The translations under genes were made by a program, and so were the position numbers. DNA of 64,000 nucleotides from Alphaproteobacteria bacterium (GTDB lineage: Bacteria > Pseudomonadota > Alphaproteobacteria > Micavibrionales > Micavibrionaceae), in NCBI GenBank assembly GCA_030750865.1, contig JASMHE010000013.1:1-64000 (forward strand), in the 5' to 3' direction. The notes under the pieces are model-generated. The model did not search any database and had not been told where the DNA came from. It was given only the letters and a program-made list of their open reading frames with translations. Of this stretch, positions 1-8,078 are shown in pieces (within the stretch, counting starts at the first letter, position 1; each line of letters starts with the position of its first letter).

Positions 1-54
1 GATATTACGAACAATCTTATCCGCTTCGTTTTTTGAACTCTGTTTTTTGCTCAT
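1..54 (-). CDS. IS3-family transposase OrfA, N-terminal fragment (partial at window edge)
   Basis: Only 18 codons are visible, giving MSKKQSSKNEADKIVRNI. This matches the characteristic start of IS3-group OrfA proteins, which goes on to an HTH of the type 'ysaEEKirIVL'. A good ribosome-binding site (AAAGGA) lies seven bases before the ATG. OrfA is the DNA-binding part of the transposase and is normally fused to OrfB by -1 frameshifting. The remainder is outside the window, so the family call rests on this short match and on the broken gene beside it. Confidence 0.6.
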   Translation of the reverse strand, partial: MSKKQSSKNEADKIVRNI

Positions 55-143
55 CTCCGTTCCTTTCAGTCACTTCGATAAGCCAAAAACATCACCTTAG
101 CAATGATGCGCTATCTGTCCAACTTGTGCTGACGGGGTACACG
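1..143 (-). mobile_element. End of an IS3-family insertion sequence, cut by the window edge
   Basis: Reading leftward on the minus strand, a transposase OrfA start lies at 54. The sequence from about 143 downward, beginning TGTACCCCGTCAGCAC, looks like the terminal repeat and short leader of an IS3-type element. The element interrupts the coding sequence to its right: the recognisable YaiO-like protein stops making sense at that point. The boundary is estimated from the coding break; the other IS end and the target duplication are outside the window. Confidence 0.6.
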
Positions 144-400
144 GGGCTTAGTTTGTCAATTTCAATCTGTGCCGCATCAGGGTTACCACTCCAGCTAAGG
201 GTACGTGCTATGGCAAGATGCAGTTCAACATTGTCTGGATTGTTGTCCTGCAATTTTTTAAGAAGCGTTAGCGCATCATCATATTTTTGATCTTCAGCCA
301 GCTTTCGTGCTGTTGCAAGATCGTCGGCGAGCGTGTTTTGCGCATGGGCGGTACATGGCAACAATCCGAGAAATAAAATAATGATAAAGGTTTTATACAT
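92..400 (-). pseudogene. YaiO-like outer-membrane protein, truncated by IS insertion
   Basis: The reading frame has a signal peptide (MYKTFIIILFLGLLPCTAHA, cleavage after residue 20) and a TPR-like helical repeat (residues 25-80: 'ARKLAEDQKYDDALTLL', 'NPDNVELHLAIARTLSWSGN'). This is the arrangement that precedes the beta-barrel of YaiO-family proteins. After 'IDKLSPVYP' (about position 140) the sequence becomes IS DNA and stops within 13 codons, so no barrel remains. It lies 15 bp after the HPT-REC-REC gene and was probably the last gene of that operon. A stable periplasmic TPR stub could still be made. The YaiO assignment is from memory of the family pattern. Confidence 0.6.
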
Positions 401-415
401 GATGAAAATATCGAG

Positions 416-1534
416 TTACTTTCTTTGACGAACCATGCGCATACAGCGGACCACGACTTCATCTGGGTTAAACGGCTTAACGATGTAATCTGCTGCACCT
501 TGATTCAGGCCTTCCAGAATATCATATTCATAGTGTTTTGCCGTCAAAAAAATCACAGGAATATTTTCGAGACCGCTCGTTTCTTGCATTTTGCGTAAAA
601 CAACAAGGCCGTCCATACCAGGCATCATGCGATCAAGAAGAGCTAGATCTGGTGGTGATTTATTAATTGAATCAAAGGCTTCTTGACCGTTTCCTGCAAG
701 GATGACGTCACATCCTGCACTCCGAAATTTGTGTGCCAACAATTCCCGAACCGGTTCATCATCATCTGCAATCAGTATGCGGATTTGAGAGTGGTTCAGG
801 CGATTTTGGATCTTTGTAACCAATGTCTTCGGGTCGAACGGTTTTGTAATGTAATCGGCAGCCCCTGAAACAAGTCCACGCATGATTTGATGTGGCTGAG
901 TGCTTCCCGTAAGCATCACAACCGGGATATTGCTGGTTTCAATGGCGTTCTTCATTTTGTCCAGCATCTCTAATCCGGACATTCCGTCTGTCATTTTGTC
1001 ATCAAGTAAAACCAGAGATGGGGTTTTTTGCTTCAGAATCTTGAAAGCTTCTCCGGCATTTTCTGCTGTAACAATCTGTGCGTATTCCTGTAGTAAGGCT
1101 TCAACTAGCGTACGCGTTGCAGGATCGTCTTCTACGATAAGCAATAATGGTAAATCATTAGATCCTGTTGATTCTTGTCTATGCAGGTTATCTTCTTTTT
1201 CAGCAGGAACGGGTGGTTGTTCAAGAGCATCTTCGCACGCCACGATTAACAGATTTAGATGCATTGTGACTGCCTCTGTATCTCTTTCTTCCGCAAGTAA
1301 CAACCTCTCCAGACTTTGCCCTGCTTGGCTGAGGTCTGGAAAACCGTATGTGCCGCCACTGCCGGAAATTTTATGAGATATCGATGTTATTTCTTGGATA
1401 TCGGAATCGCTCCATTGCTCCTGTGTGCTTGCAAATGCGCGCAATTCTTCTGTCCAGCCTTCGACTTGAAGGTGATACCGCTCCAGCAGAGCGCTCATTT
1501 TATTGGCTAAATCGTTTTTGATTTCGTTATCCAT
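416..1534 (-). CDS. HPT-REC-REC phosphorelay protein
   Basis: A 372-aa cytoplasmic two-component protein. It has an N-terminal histidine phosphotransfer domain with the phospho-acceptor at His54 (SHKISGSGGTYGFP). Two receiver domains follow, residues about 130-245 and 252-370. Both have complete acidic pockets, acceptor aspartates (Asp178 in LVLLDDKM, Asp301 in LALLDRMM) and the KPF lysine motif. There is no DNA-binding or enzymatic output domain, so it is probably a relay node that accepts phosphate from the kinase encoded upstream. The ATG at 1534 overlaps the stop of the preceding receiver gene by 8 bp (ATGGATAA) and has a GGGAGAA site 7 bases upstream. A further in-frame ATG 69 bases upstream is unlikely. 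It is paralogous to the divergent gene at 6778. Confidence 0.88.
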   Translation of the reverse strand: MDNEIKNDLANKMSALLERYHLQVEGWTEELRAFASTQEQWSDSDIQEITSISHKISGSGGTYGFPDLSQAGQSLERLLLAEERDTEAVTMHLNLLIVACEDALEQPPVPAEKEDNLHRQESTGSNDLPLLLIVEDDPATRTLVEALLQEYAQIVTAENAGEAFKILKQKTPSLVLLDDKMTDGMSGLEMLDKMKNAIETSNIPVVMLTGSTQPHQIMRGLVSGAADYITKPFDPKTLVTKIQNRLNHSQIRILIADDDEPVRELLAHKFRSAGCDVILAGNGQEAFDSINKSPPDLALLDRMMPGMDGLVVLRKMQETSGLENIPVIFLTAKHYEYDILEGLNQGAADYIVKPFNPDEVVVRCMRMVRQRK

Positions 1535-1916
1535 TAATTTTCTCCCAAATATTGAGAACGGTACCGGATAATTCCATGGGGTCGAATGGTTTTGCCACGA
1601 CATCGGATGCGCCCATATCCAGATATTCCTGTATTTCGGCTTCCTGCACGCGGGCTGTCATGAAAATAATCGGTATAGATGATAGATCAGGATTATTTTT
1701 GAACTTCTGCAATGTTGCTGGTCCGTCCAAACCGGGCATCATTACATCAATCATAATGATGTCGGGTTTGTTTTCCATTGCTTTCTGTATTCCTTCTTCA
1801 CCGTTTGAACATGCGGTCACGGAGAAGCCGCCGACCGTTTCCAGACTAAGTTGTGCAACGGTTAGAATGTCATCTTCGTCATCTATGCAGAGAATATGTT
1901 TCAGCGTTTTTGTCAT
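1527..1916 (-). CDS. Single-domain CheY-like response regulator
   Basis: A stand-alone receiver of about 129 aa. The acidic pair is in CIDDEDD, the acceptor aspartate is in IIMIDVMMPGLDG (Asp57), the threonine is in IIFMTAR and the lysine in VAKPFDP. With no output domain it should act by protein contact or as a phosphate shuttle between the upstream hybrid kinase, whose own receiver is dead, and the downstream HPT-REC-REC protein. Two starts are possible. The ATG at 1922 overlaps the kinase stop by one base. The ATG at 1916 has AAAAAAGGA at proper spacing (8 bases), so I prefer it. Confidence 0.88.
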   Translation of the reverse strand: MTKTLKHILCIDDEDDILTVAQLSLETVGGFSVTACSNGEEGIQKAMENKPDIIMIDVMMPGLDGPATLQKFKNNPDLSSIPIIFMTARVQEAEIQEYLDMGASDVVAKPFDPMELSGTVLNIWEKING

Positions 1917-1921
1917 GACCA

Positions 1922-4900
1922 TTATCCTTTTTTGTTCGTCTTCATGAGTGCATTGATTGTTGTAATAGTTTTTGTTTCCGATGCACGGGATTTGACGAGT
2001 GTGGCGGCGACTTGTTCTTGAATATCGGTGGTTATCTCCTGAGAAGTTAGGACGACGATCGGCAATGTCTTGTATTCTGCCTGAATGTAATTAATCAATG
2101 ATGTTCCATTGCCATCGGCAAACCGCAAAGCCAGTATAACCAGTGCAACATTGTTTTCTGACAGCAGTTTTTTCGCTGTGCGTAAATTGCCAGCATGTAT
2201 AATATTGAAGTTATTCTCAAGTGTTGAGCGAAGGACTCTGGCAAAATCCTTGTCTTTTTCTACGTGCAGAATTAAAGGCTTGTCATCTGTGCTATTGGTG
2301 TTTGCGGTTATCTCATGTTCATTAAAAACTGGAAATTCAAACCAGAATGTACTGCCTTCACCGACTGTGCTATCAAAACCAATATGACCATTCATGGATT
2401 CAACGATTTGTTTGCTGATATGCAGTCCAAGTCCTGTGCCGCCCTTGTTACGTGAGGATGTAGAATCGGCTTGCGAGAATTTGCCAAAAATACGGTCTCT
2501 GAACTCTCTTGGAATTCCCGGCCCTTTGTCTTTGACTGAAACTCGGACAGCGTTATTGGTTTCGGTTATAAAAATATCAATTGTTTCACCTTCGGGCGAG
2601 AATTTTGCGGCATTCGAAAGCAGATTTGTGAAAACTTGCTGCCAGCGGCTGTCATCAACATTCACATGAATTTGATCTGGAATGCGGTCTACGGTGAATG
2701 TAACGTTATATTTTGCTGCGAAGGCTGCATTACTTTCTATTCCACTCTGTATAAGATCACCAAGTTTCTCGTCCTTCATATCGAATTTCATTTTACCTGC
2801 GGTAATTTTATCAAGATCAAGGATATCGTTGATCAATAAAATTAAACGTTCGCAGTTTTTGTGAGCGATGCTGATTAGTTGTTTTGCCTTGTCCGGTATG
2901 ACATCAGACATTGTTCCTTCAATAAGTCCTAGCGAGCCACGAATTGATGTCAGCGGTGTACGCAATTCGTGGCTGACCATGGAAACGAATTCGCTTTTTA
3001 TCTGATCAATTTTTCTGCGCTCGGTAATATCCTGTATTTGTGCTATGAAATACTTAGGTGTGTTATCGATTTCGCGTACCAATGAAACAGTCAATAAAAC
3101 CCATATTTCATGCCCGTCTTTATGTATATAGCGCTTTTCTATTTGATATGTAACGAGTTCACCCGTGAGAGTTTTTCTAACCAAGTCCAGGTCTTTTTCA
3201 AGGTCTTCCGGATGTGTAATGGTTTGAAAGTCAATTTTTAAGAGTTCGTCTTCATTGTAGCCGAGTAATTTGCATAGGGCTTTATTCACTGTCAGCCATT
3301 TACCTTCTGTGCTGACCAGGGCCTTTCCTATAGGAGCGTTTTGAAGGGCAGTTCTGAATGTTTCTTCGCTATCCTGTAGATGACGCGATTTTATTCTTGA
3401 TATTAGAACGTAGCGGACTGTTAGTGATAGCAAAATGGCGATAACCAAACTCGCAAGTAACAGGATATAAGGAAGTGAGGTCTGTTGATTTTTAACGAAT
3501 TGTTGTGTCGGAATGACCTCTATACGCCACTCCTTGTCATAGATTTGGATATCTGATTGTGCGGAAAATGTAGGTGCTAGAATTTCTTCTGTGAGGGTAT
3601 TTCGATAGAATTCCTCGTTATTGTAAGCGATGTAAACGGCGTAGTTTCCGGCAATTTCATCTGAAATAGCAGCATTGAGAAAATTTTCTATCGAAAAAAT
3701 GCCGACGATGAAGCCTTTGAATTCGTTGTCTATCTTGATTGGAGCGTAGGCTATGAAGGCCTTGTAGCCCTGAACCAGGTCAATGGGGGGCGTTAATGTG
3801 ACAGAGTCACGGTCTGCAGCGCCTTTCAAAGCACGTTCGCGCTGTTCATCGAAAAGAATATTTAATCCGATCGCCTTTTCATTGCCTTTTAACGGTTCTG
3901 CCCATCGGACGTGATAGGTTTCGTCAACCCACTCTACGGTTTCTAGTCCGGACAGATCATCAACATAATGACGTACATCTTGCTGCCACTCTTCAAAGGG
4001 AGTGCCTCTGCTAGCTTCCCACCGCTGTGCCATACGGCGTAAGGCGACTAGTTTTTCAGTTGCGTGCACCGAGATGAGCTCTTCGATTTTACTCGTTTCA
4101 TCTTGGACGATAGTCTGGATATAGGCGGATTCGCGACTTTTAAGTGTATCGTACAAATATACAGAGCCGACAGCTGTAATCAGGAAAATGGCAACGGGGA
4201 CTGCAAACCGCCCTTCGCCTGCTAGCATCTCCATGATCTCGGTATTACGTATGGTTGTGACCATCAAAAACATGCCGAACAGACCGGTAAATAACAAACC
4301 GCCGACAAGAATGTAAAGCGAGTTATCGTTTCGACTCTGCAGCTCGAAATTCTTTGTGCTTTTCCAGACCAGAGTCCATGTTTGCTGCATAACGTTAATT
4401 TGTTTTTGCACGGTAAAAAGAGGGGGGTGATACGAATTGTAATCTTCCCTTTTTTCATCATCAAAAATCAGTTTATCTGCGGATATCTCGTTGCCGTCAT
4501 AAATCTCTAGATGTAAATTTTTCTTTTGGCTGTTTGTAAGGTCGTTCAGAAAGTTTTTTGCAATAAAGGGGGCATAAACCCATTTGAGAAAGGCAGCCCG
4601 TCGTTCTTCAACTGTGTTGATTGGTTTTGACTTATCGTACAGGGGATGAAATAGCAGGAAACCAGGGGTTTGCTCTTGATCCTGTACCAGAATAATCCGT
4701 TTTGTAATGGCTGATCGTCCGGTATCGCGCGCTAGATTAGCTGCCTCTGTTCTATGATCTTCAAAGCCTACGTTCAAGCCAACGGCCGCTTCGTTGATGG
4801 ATACTGGTTCAATATAATTGATGATGTAATAGGGCCTGTCTTGGGTCTCGGGATGAATCTTGAAATAGGGTGCTTCGTTTTCTCTTACGGACTGTATGTA

Positions 4901-5830
4901 AGGTGCAAGGTTCTCGGGTTTGACCTCATCAATAACGCCAATACCATTAATGCCGGGAAAATTTGTTTGGACATCAATCGTTTCAACATAATGACGCCAT
5001 TCTGTTCGTGAAACAAAATTAGAGCCTTGTAAAAAACCGGCGCCGCCAAGCAATGCGTAATTATAGGTGTCTATCCGGTTCAACAGAGCTTTTTCATTTT
5101 CCTGAGATAGGGTCTGGAATTGCGCTAAAGTTTCTTGATAGGCATTTTCAGAAGAAATTTTCCACGCATAGAACGTCAGTCCCAGCGGGACAAGCAATGT
5201 CAGCATAGCCAAAACCGGAAGCGTACCTATTTCCTGTCCGCGCCAACTCAGTCGATTTTTGTTGCCTGGTGCAACAAGCATAAGTGGTAAGAAAACCAAA
5301 ACCCCCATCGTGTCACCAAGCCACCACGTTAGCCAATTCCCTGCGATGGCTTCGGCATCAAGTATATTGCCGATATACAAGGTTGTGACACCAATGGTGG
5401 CTGCCACAAGACATGCTAGAGGTCCGCATAGAATTAAGAGCGTTATAGGCTGGGTTGCTTTATGAAAGACAAGAGGGATGCCAAGACACTTTTGGATCAA
5501 TTTATAGCCAACCAGAGCTTGTAAGCTTGATCCTAGAGCAATACATAAGGCCGCCAGCATTTTATCAAACAGAAAGCCGTCGGATAACGATATCGCATTG
5601 GAAACATGGCAATTTATCAAGAAAGAACCAAGCAGAATGCCAGGCCATAGACGCCAATCATGCAAAATCAACATGCCAATGGCTATGCCGGACGCCGGCC
5701 AGATAATGGTAGCGTAACCGGGCGGTACAGCAAGCGTTAATCCGATCTCGCCTCCTATAAAATAGAGAACTGTCAGTAATACAAGTTTCAGGATATACGT
5801 CCGAATAGGATTATTTTTTGTTGTATCCAT
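1922..5830 (-). CDS. MASE1-CHASE hybrid sensor histidine kinase with degenerate receiver
   Basis: A 1302-aa membrane kinase. Residues 10-225 are a MASE1-type multi-pass segment. Residues 226-500 form a first periplasmic CHASE-like domain. After TM helices near 505-565 comes a second extracytoplasmic sensor (about 566-785) and another TM (787-812). A PAS/PAC domain (about 818-940), HisKA with phospho-acceptor His954 (MVSHELRTP) and a HATPase (N box about 1068-1080, DKGPGIP, GGTGLGLHI) follow. The C-terminal 110 residues are a receiver fold whose acceptor aspartate is replaced by alanine (VILALRFADGNG, Ala1234), although the LVKSRAS lysine remains. It should autophosphorylate but hand phosphate to the separate receivers encoded next. 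The ATG overlaps the stop of the Tsx-like gene by one base, indicating translational coupling. The ligand is unknown; CHASE domains often bind small adenine-like or other organic molecules. Confidence 0.92.
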   Translation of the reverse strand: MDTTKNNPIRTYILKLVLLTVLYFIGGEIGLTLAVPPGYATIIWPASGIAIGMLILHDWRLWPGILLGSFLINCHVSNAISLSDGFLFDKMLAALCIALGSSLQALVGYKLIQKCLGIPLVFHKATQPITLLILCGPLACLVAATIGVTTLYIGNILDAEAIAGNWLTWWLGDTMGVLVFLPLMLVAPGNKNRLSWRGQEIGTLPVLAMLTLLVPLGLTFYAWKISSENAYQETLAQFQTLSQENEKALLNRIDTYNYALLGGAGFLQGSNFVSRTEWRHYVETIDVQTNFPGINGIGVIDEVKPENLAPYIQSVRENEAPYFKIHPETQDRPYYIINYIEPVSINEAAVGLNVGFEDHRTEAANLARDTGRSAITKRIILVQDQEQTPGFLLFHPLYDKSKPINTVEERRAAFLKWVYAPFIAKNFLNDLTNSQKKNLHLEIYDGNEISADKLIFDDEKREDYNSYHPPLFTVQKQINVMQQTWTLVWKSTKNFELQSRNDNSLYILVGGLLFTGLFGMFLMVTTIRNTEIMEMLAGEGRFAVPVAIFLITAVGSVYLYDTLKSRESAYIQTIVQDETSKIEELISVHATEKLVALRRMAQRWEASRGTPFEEWQQDVRHYVDDLSGLETVEWVDETYHVRWAEPLKGNEKAIGLNILFDEQRERALKGAADRDSVTLTPPIDLVQGYKAFIAYAPIKIDNEFKGFIVGIFSIENFLNAAISDEIAGNYAVYIAYNNEEFYRNTLTEEILAPTFSAQSDIQIYDKEWRIEVIPTQQFVKNQQTSLPYILLLASLVIAILLSLTVRYVLISRIKSRHLQDSEETFRTALQNAPIGKALVSTEGKWLTVNKALCKLLGYNEDELLKIDFQTITHPEDLEKDLDLVRKTLTGELVTYQIEKRYIHKDGHEIWVLLTVSLVREIDNTPKYFIAQIQDITERRKIDQIKSEFVSMVSHELRTPLTSIRGSLGLIEGTMSDVIPDKAKQLISIAHKNCERLILLINDILDLDKITAGKMKFDMKDEKLGDLIQSGIESNAAFAAKYNVTFTVDRIPDQIHVNVDDSRWQQVFTNLLSNAAKFSPEGETIDIFITETNNAVRVSVKDKGPGIPREFRDRIFGKFSQADSTSSRNKGGTGLGLHISKQIVESMNGHIGFDSTVGEGSTFWFEFPVFNEHEITANTNSTDDKPLILHVEKDKDFARVLRSTLENNFNIIHAGNLRTAKKLLSENNVALVILALRFADGNGTSLINYIQAEYKTLPIVVLTSQEITTDIQEQVAATLVKSRASETKTITTINALMKTNKKG

Positions 5831-6567
5831 TAATCAAATACCCATTTTAATTGTAACTGAGGAACGGATTCGGTTGTACCTGAGATGCCAGCTTTATTAT
5901 GCCAGTATTGCCATTCAATGCCGGCATAGACATTTCCTTTCTTTCTATCTGCTAGCATGCCCACATCAATCAGAAAGCGAGGAACGATCAATTGATTTGT
6001 TTTATAGGTGGAGCCTTCGTTTCCTGCGAAGTCGGCAAATCCCTCAAAAAGAAATTGCGTATCACTGATTGTAAGTGGACGTTTCCATGCCAATGTTGTT
6101 TGCCAGGTGGCACCGCTGATGTCGGGATTGTCCCGTCGATAAAGATTTGCAGTCAAAACCTGAAATCCCGGCAGATCAAAATTTACAGCGGCACCATACA
6201 GATAGGTTTTGCGCCCCTCGGTGCCATGTTCCAGCATCGTAGAGATAAAGACATCCTGCACAGCGCCTACGGAGAAGTCATGACCGCTGATTTTGCTAAG
6301 GCTAAAGCGTGGAGAAAACTCGCCGTAAACAGCGGTGTTACCTCCTTCATACCGTGTTCCGTCAATAAACATGAAGAAATCACCGTATGTCCACCGGTTA
6401 AAGTGTTCCAGAGTTATAAGTGTTCGGTTTTCTTCGCCCAGTTTGTAATCCCATCCTTTTAAAAGTTGGATGTTGGTTGTGTGATAGTCAATAACGTCTG
6501 CGTGTAAAGGAGAGGAGATCGCAAATGAAATCATAAGGAAAAAAACGGGCAGTACAGGGCGTCTCAT
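5830..6567 (-). CDS. Tsx/OmpK-type outer-membrane channel
   Basis: A 245-aa protein with a signal peptide (MRRPVLPVFFLMISFAISSP, cleavage after LHA near residue 23) and alternating aromatic beta-strands. The motif order fits the nucleoside-specific channel family Tsx/OmpK: ITLEHFNRWTYGDFFMFID, then GEFSPRFSLSKISG, a middle VNFDLPGFQVL and a terminal YAGIEWQYWHNK. It probably forms a 12-strand barrel that passes small solutes such as nucleosides. The ATG at 6567 has AAAGGA 8 bases upstream; an earlier in-frame ATG at 6621 would spoil the signal peptide. It heads the kinase operon, which suggests that the solute it admits, or a related one, is what the kinase senses. That link is inference. Confidence 0.8.
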   Translation of the reverse strand: MRRPVLPVFFLMISFAISSPLHADVIDYHTTNIQLLKGWDYKLGEENRTLITLEHFNRWTYGDFFMFIDGTRYEGGNTAVYGEFSPRFSLSKISGHDFSVGAVQDVFISTMLEHGTEGRKTYLYGAAVNFDLPGFQVLTANLYRRDNPDISGATWQTTLAWKRPLTISDTQFLFEGFADFAGNEGSTYKTNQLIVPRFLIDVGMLADRKKGNVYAGIEWQYWHNKAGISGTTESVPQLQLKWVFD

Positions 6568-6777
6568 AAGCTTATCCTTTGTCCGGTGTTTTTTATAAGG
6601 AGACCGCGCGCTGAAGGTCATTTTCTCCTAGATTCCCGAGGGTATATTATTCATCTTAAATAAGAATTGTAACATATTGGTTTATTTAACTAAAATATTA
6701 GATACTTATTGCGTCTATTTTTCAAGGTAATTTAACTTTTGACTCTTAGTATAGAAGAAAAAGAAGTATAAAGACAC
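6568..6777. promoter_or_regulatory. Divergent promoter region between two signalling units
   Basis: An AT-rich stretch of 210 bp separates the Tsx-kinase operon (minus) from the second HPT-REC-REC gene (plus). It contains several TATAAT-like hexamers, but I could not single out a reliable -35/-10 pair or a clear operator. Both units must start here, so coordinated control is likely. Confidence 0.5.
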
Positions 6778-7875
6778 ATGGCGCGAACGAATGACAGTTT
6801 CACTCGGCTTCAGACGGCTTATAAGGAGCGGTTGTGGGAACATGTTGTTAAGTTGAGAGAATTCATCGAGAAAATGAATGTCGGAAATTTATCTGCTGAA
6901 GAGAAACAAGATCTTTTGCAGATTAGTCATAGCCTGTCTGGAAGTGGTGGAACTTATGGGTTTCCTGATATTTCTCAGGCAGGCGAGAATATTAATGTGC
7001 TATTGAGAGATAGCGATGACTTGGTTGATTGTTCTTTGGAACAGTTGGTAAAAGCTACGAAGATTTTGCTCGGAACCTGTGAAAAATATGCAATATCGGC
7101 CGATTTCAGGGGGCAGAACTTCATACTCGATACGGCACAAGTTTATCATGATGAAAACGTACAAATTCTGGTCGTGGATGATGATAATGAAATAACGGAC
7201 TTTCTTGAATTGCATCTTGAACACAGGCGTATGAGTGTACGATCTGCGCATGATGGTCAGGAAGCGCTCGCTTTATTGAAGGGGTGGACACCAGATCTCA
7301 TTATTCTTGATATTGTCATGCCGCGTATGAATGGTCATGAATTCTTGCGGGTTATGAAGGAAGAGAGTCCATTACTGCAGACTGTTCCGATTATCATGCT
7401 TACAGCAGAAAAGCACCAAAAAGATATTAATGCTGCGTTTGACTCAGGGATCATTGATTATGTGACAAAACCGTTCAAGGCAGAGCATTTCCTGGTTAAG
7501 GTTGAGGAAGTTTTATTTGCGGTGAAGAAAAAAATTCTGGTTATTGAGAATGACGAGGAAACTTTGGAGTTGTTGCAGTATACGTATCGGGATAAAGGAT
7601 TTCAGGTTTTAACAGCCGGGAATGGTATTGAAGGGTGGACGAAGATGCGAGAACATGTGCCAGATCTTGTCGTTCTGGATTGGATGTTGCCAAAAATGGA
7701 TGCGCTTGGAATATTGAAGAACATGAAAAACGACCCGAAGTTATGTGAAATTCCGGTCATTGTTTTGGCTAATAAAGACGAAGAGCATGAGATCATTCCG
7801 CATCCATATGCTTTGTCAAAGCCTTATATACCCCGCGATCTGATTAAACGCAGTATGGCTGTCATCAAAAGTTAA
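6778..7875 (+). CDS. HPT-REC-REC phosphorelay protein (paralogue)
   Basis: A 365-aa protein with the same architecture as the gene at 416: an HPT domain with His51 (SHSLSGSGGTYGFPDIS) and two receivers. Receiver 1 is complete (VVDDDNE, Asp178 in LIILDIVMP, MLTAEK, TKPF). Receiver 2 keeps Asp301 (LVVLDWMLP) but has IEND in the acidic pocket and alanine in place of the switch threonine (IVLANKD), so its signalling may be altered. It is transcribed divergently from the kinase operon and likely competes for, or extends, the same relay. No output domain. The ribosome-binding site is weak (AAGAAG region). Confidence 0.88.
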   Translation: MARTNDSFTRLQTAYKERLWEHVVKLREFIEKMNVGNLSAEEKQDLLQISHSLSGSGGTYGFPDISQAGENINVLLRDSDDLVDCSLEQLVKATKILLGTCEKYAISADFRGQNFILDTAQVYHDENVQILVVDDDNEITDFLELHLEHRRMSVRSAHDGQEALALLKGWTPDLIILDIVMPRMNGHEFLRVMKEESPLLQTVPIIMLTAEKHQKDINAAFDSGIIDYVTKPFKAEHFLVKVEEVLFAVKKKILVIENDEETLELLQYTYRDKGFQVLTAGNGIEGWTKMREHVPDLVVLDWMLPKMDALGILKNMKNDPKLCEIPVIVLANKDEEHEIIPHPYALSKPYIPRDLIKRSMAVIKS

Positions 7876-8078
7876 TCATAATCGTCTATGACTGCAATAC
7901 TGCTTGATATGTCAGGGCAGGAAGACGCAGTATTTTCATGCTGAGAGTATTTCAATGAGAGTGTTTAGAACTGATGTGGTGCTACGTTATGGTTTGCACC
8001 AAAAATAATTCGCGGCTGACTACTATCTCTGCCATGCAGAAGAGCGGCTTTGCTGATTTTTCTGTATATGCGGCGATG

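Noticed and set aside
7876-8078. Short frame starting at 7974 as a gene
   Set aside because: It runs into the recQ 3' end on the opposite strand and has no ribosome-binding site; the gap shows no other feature.
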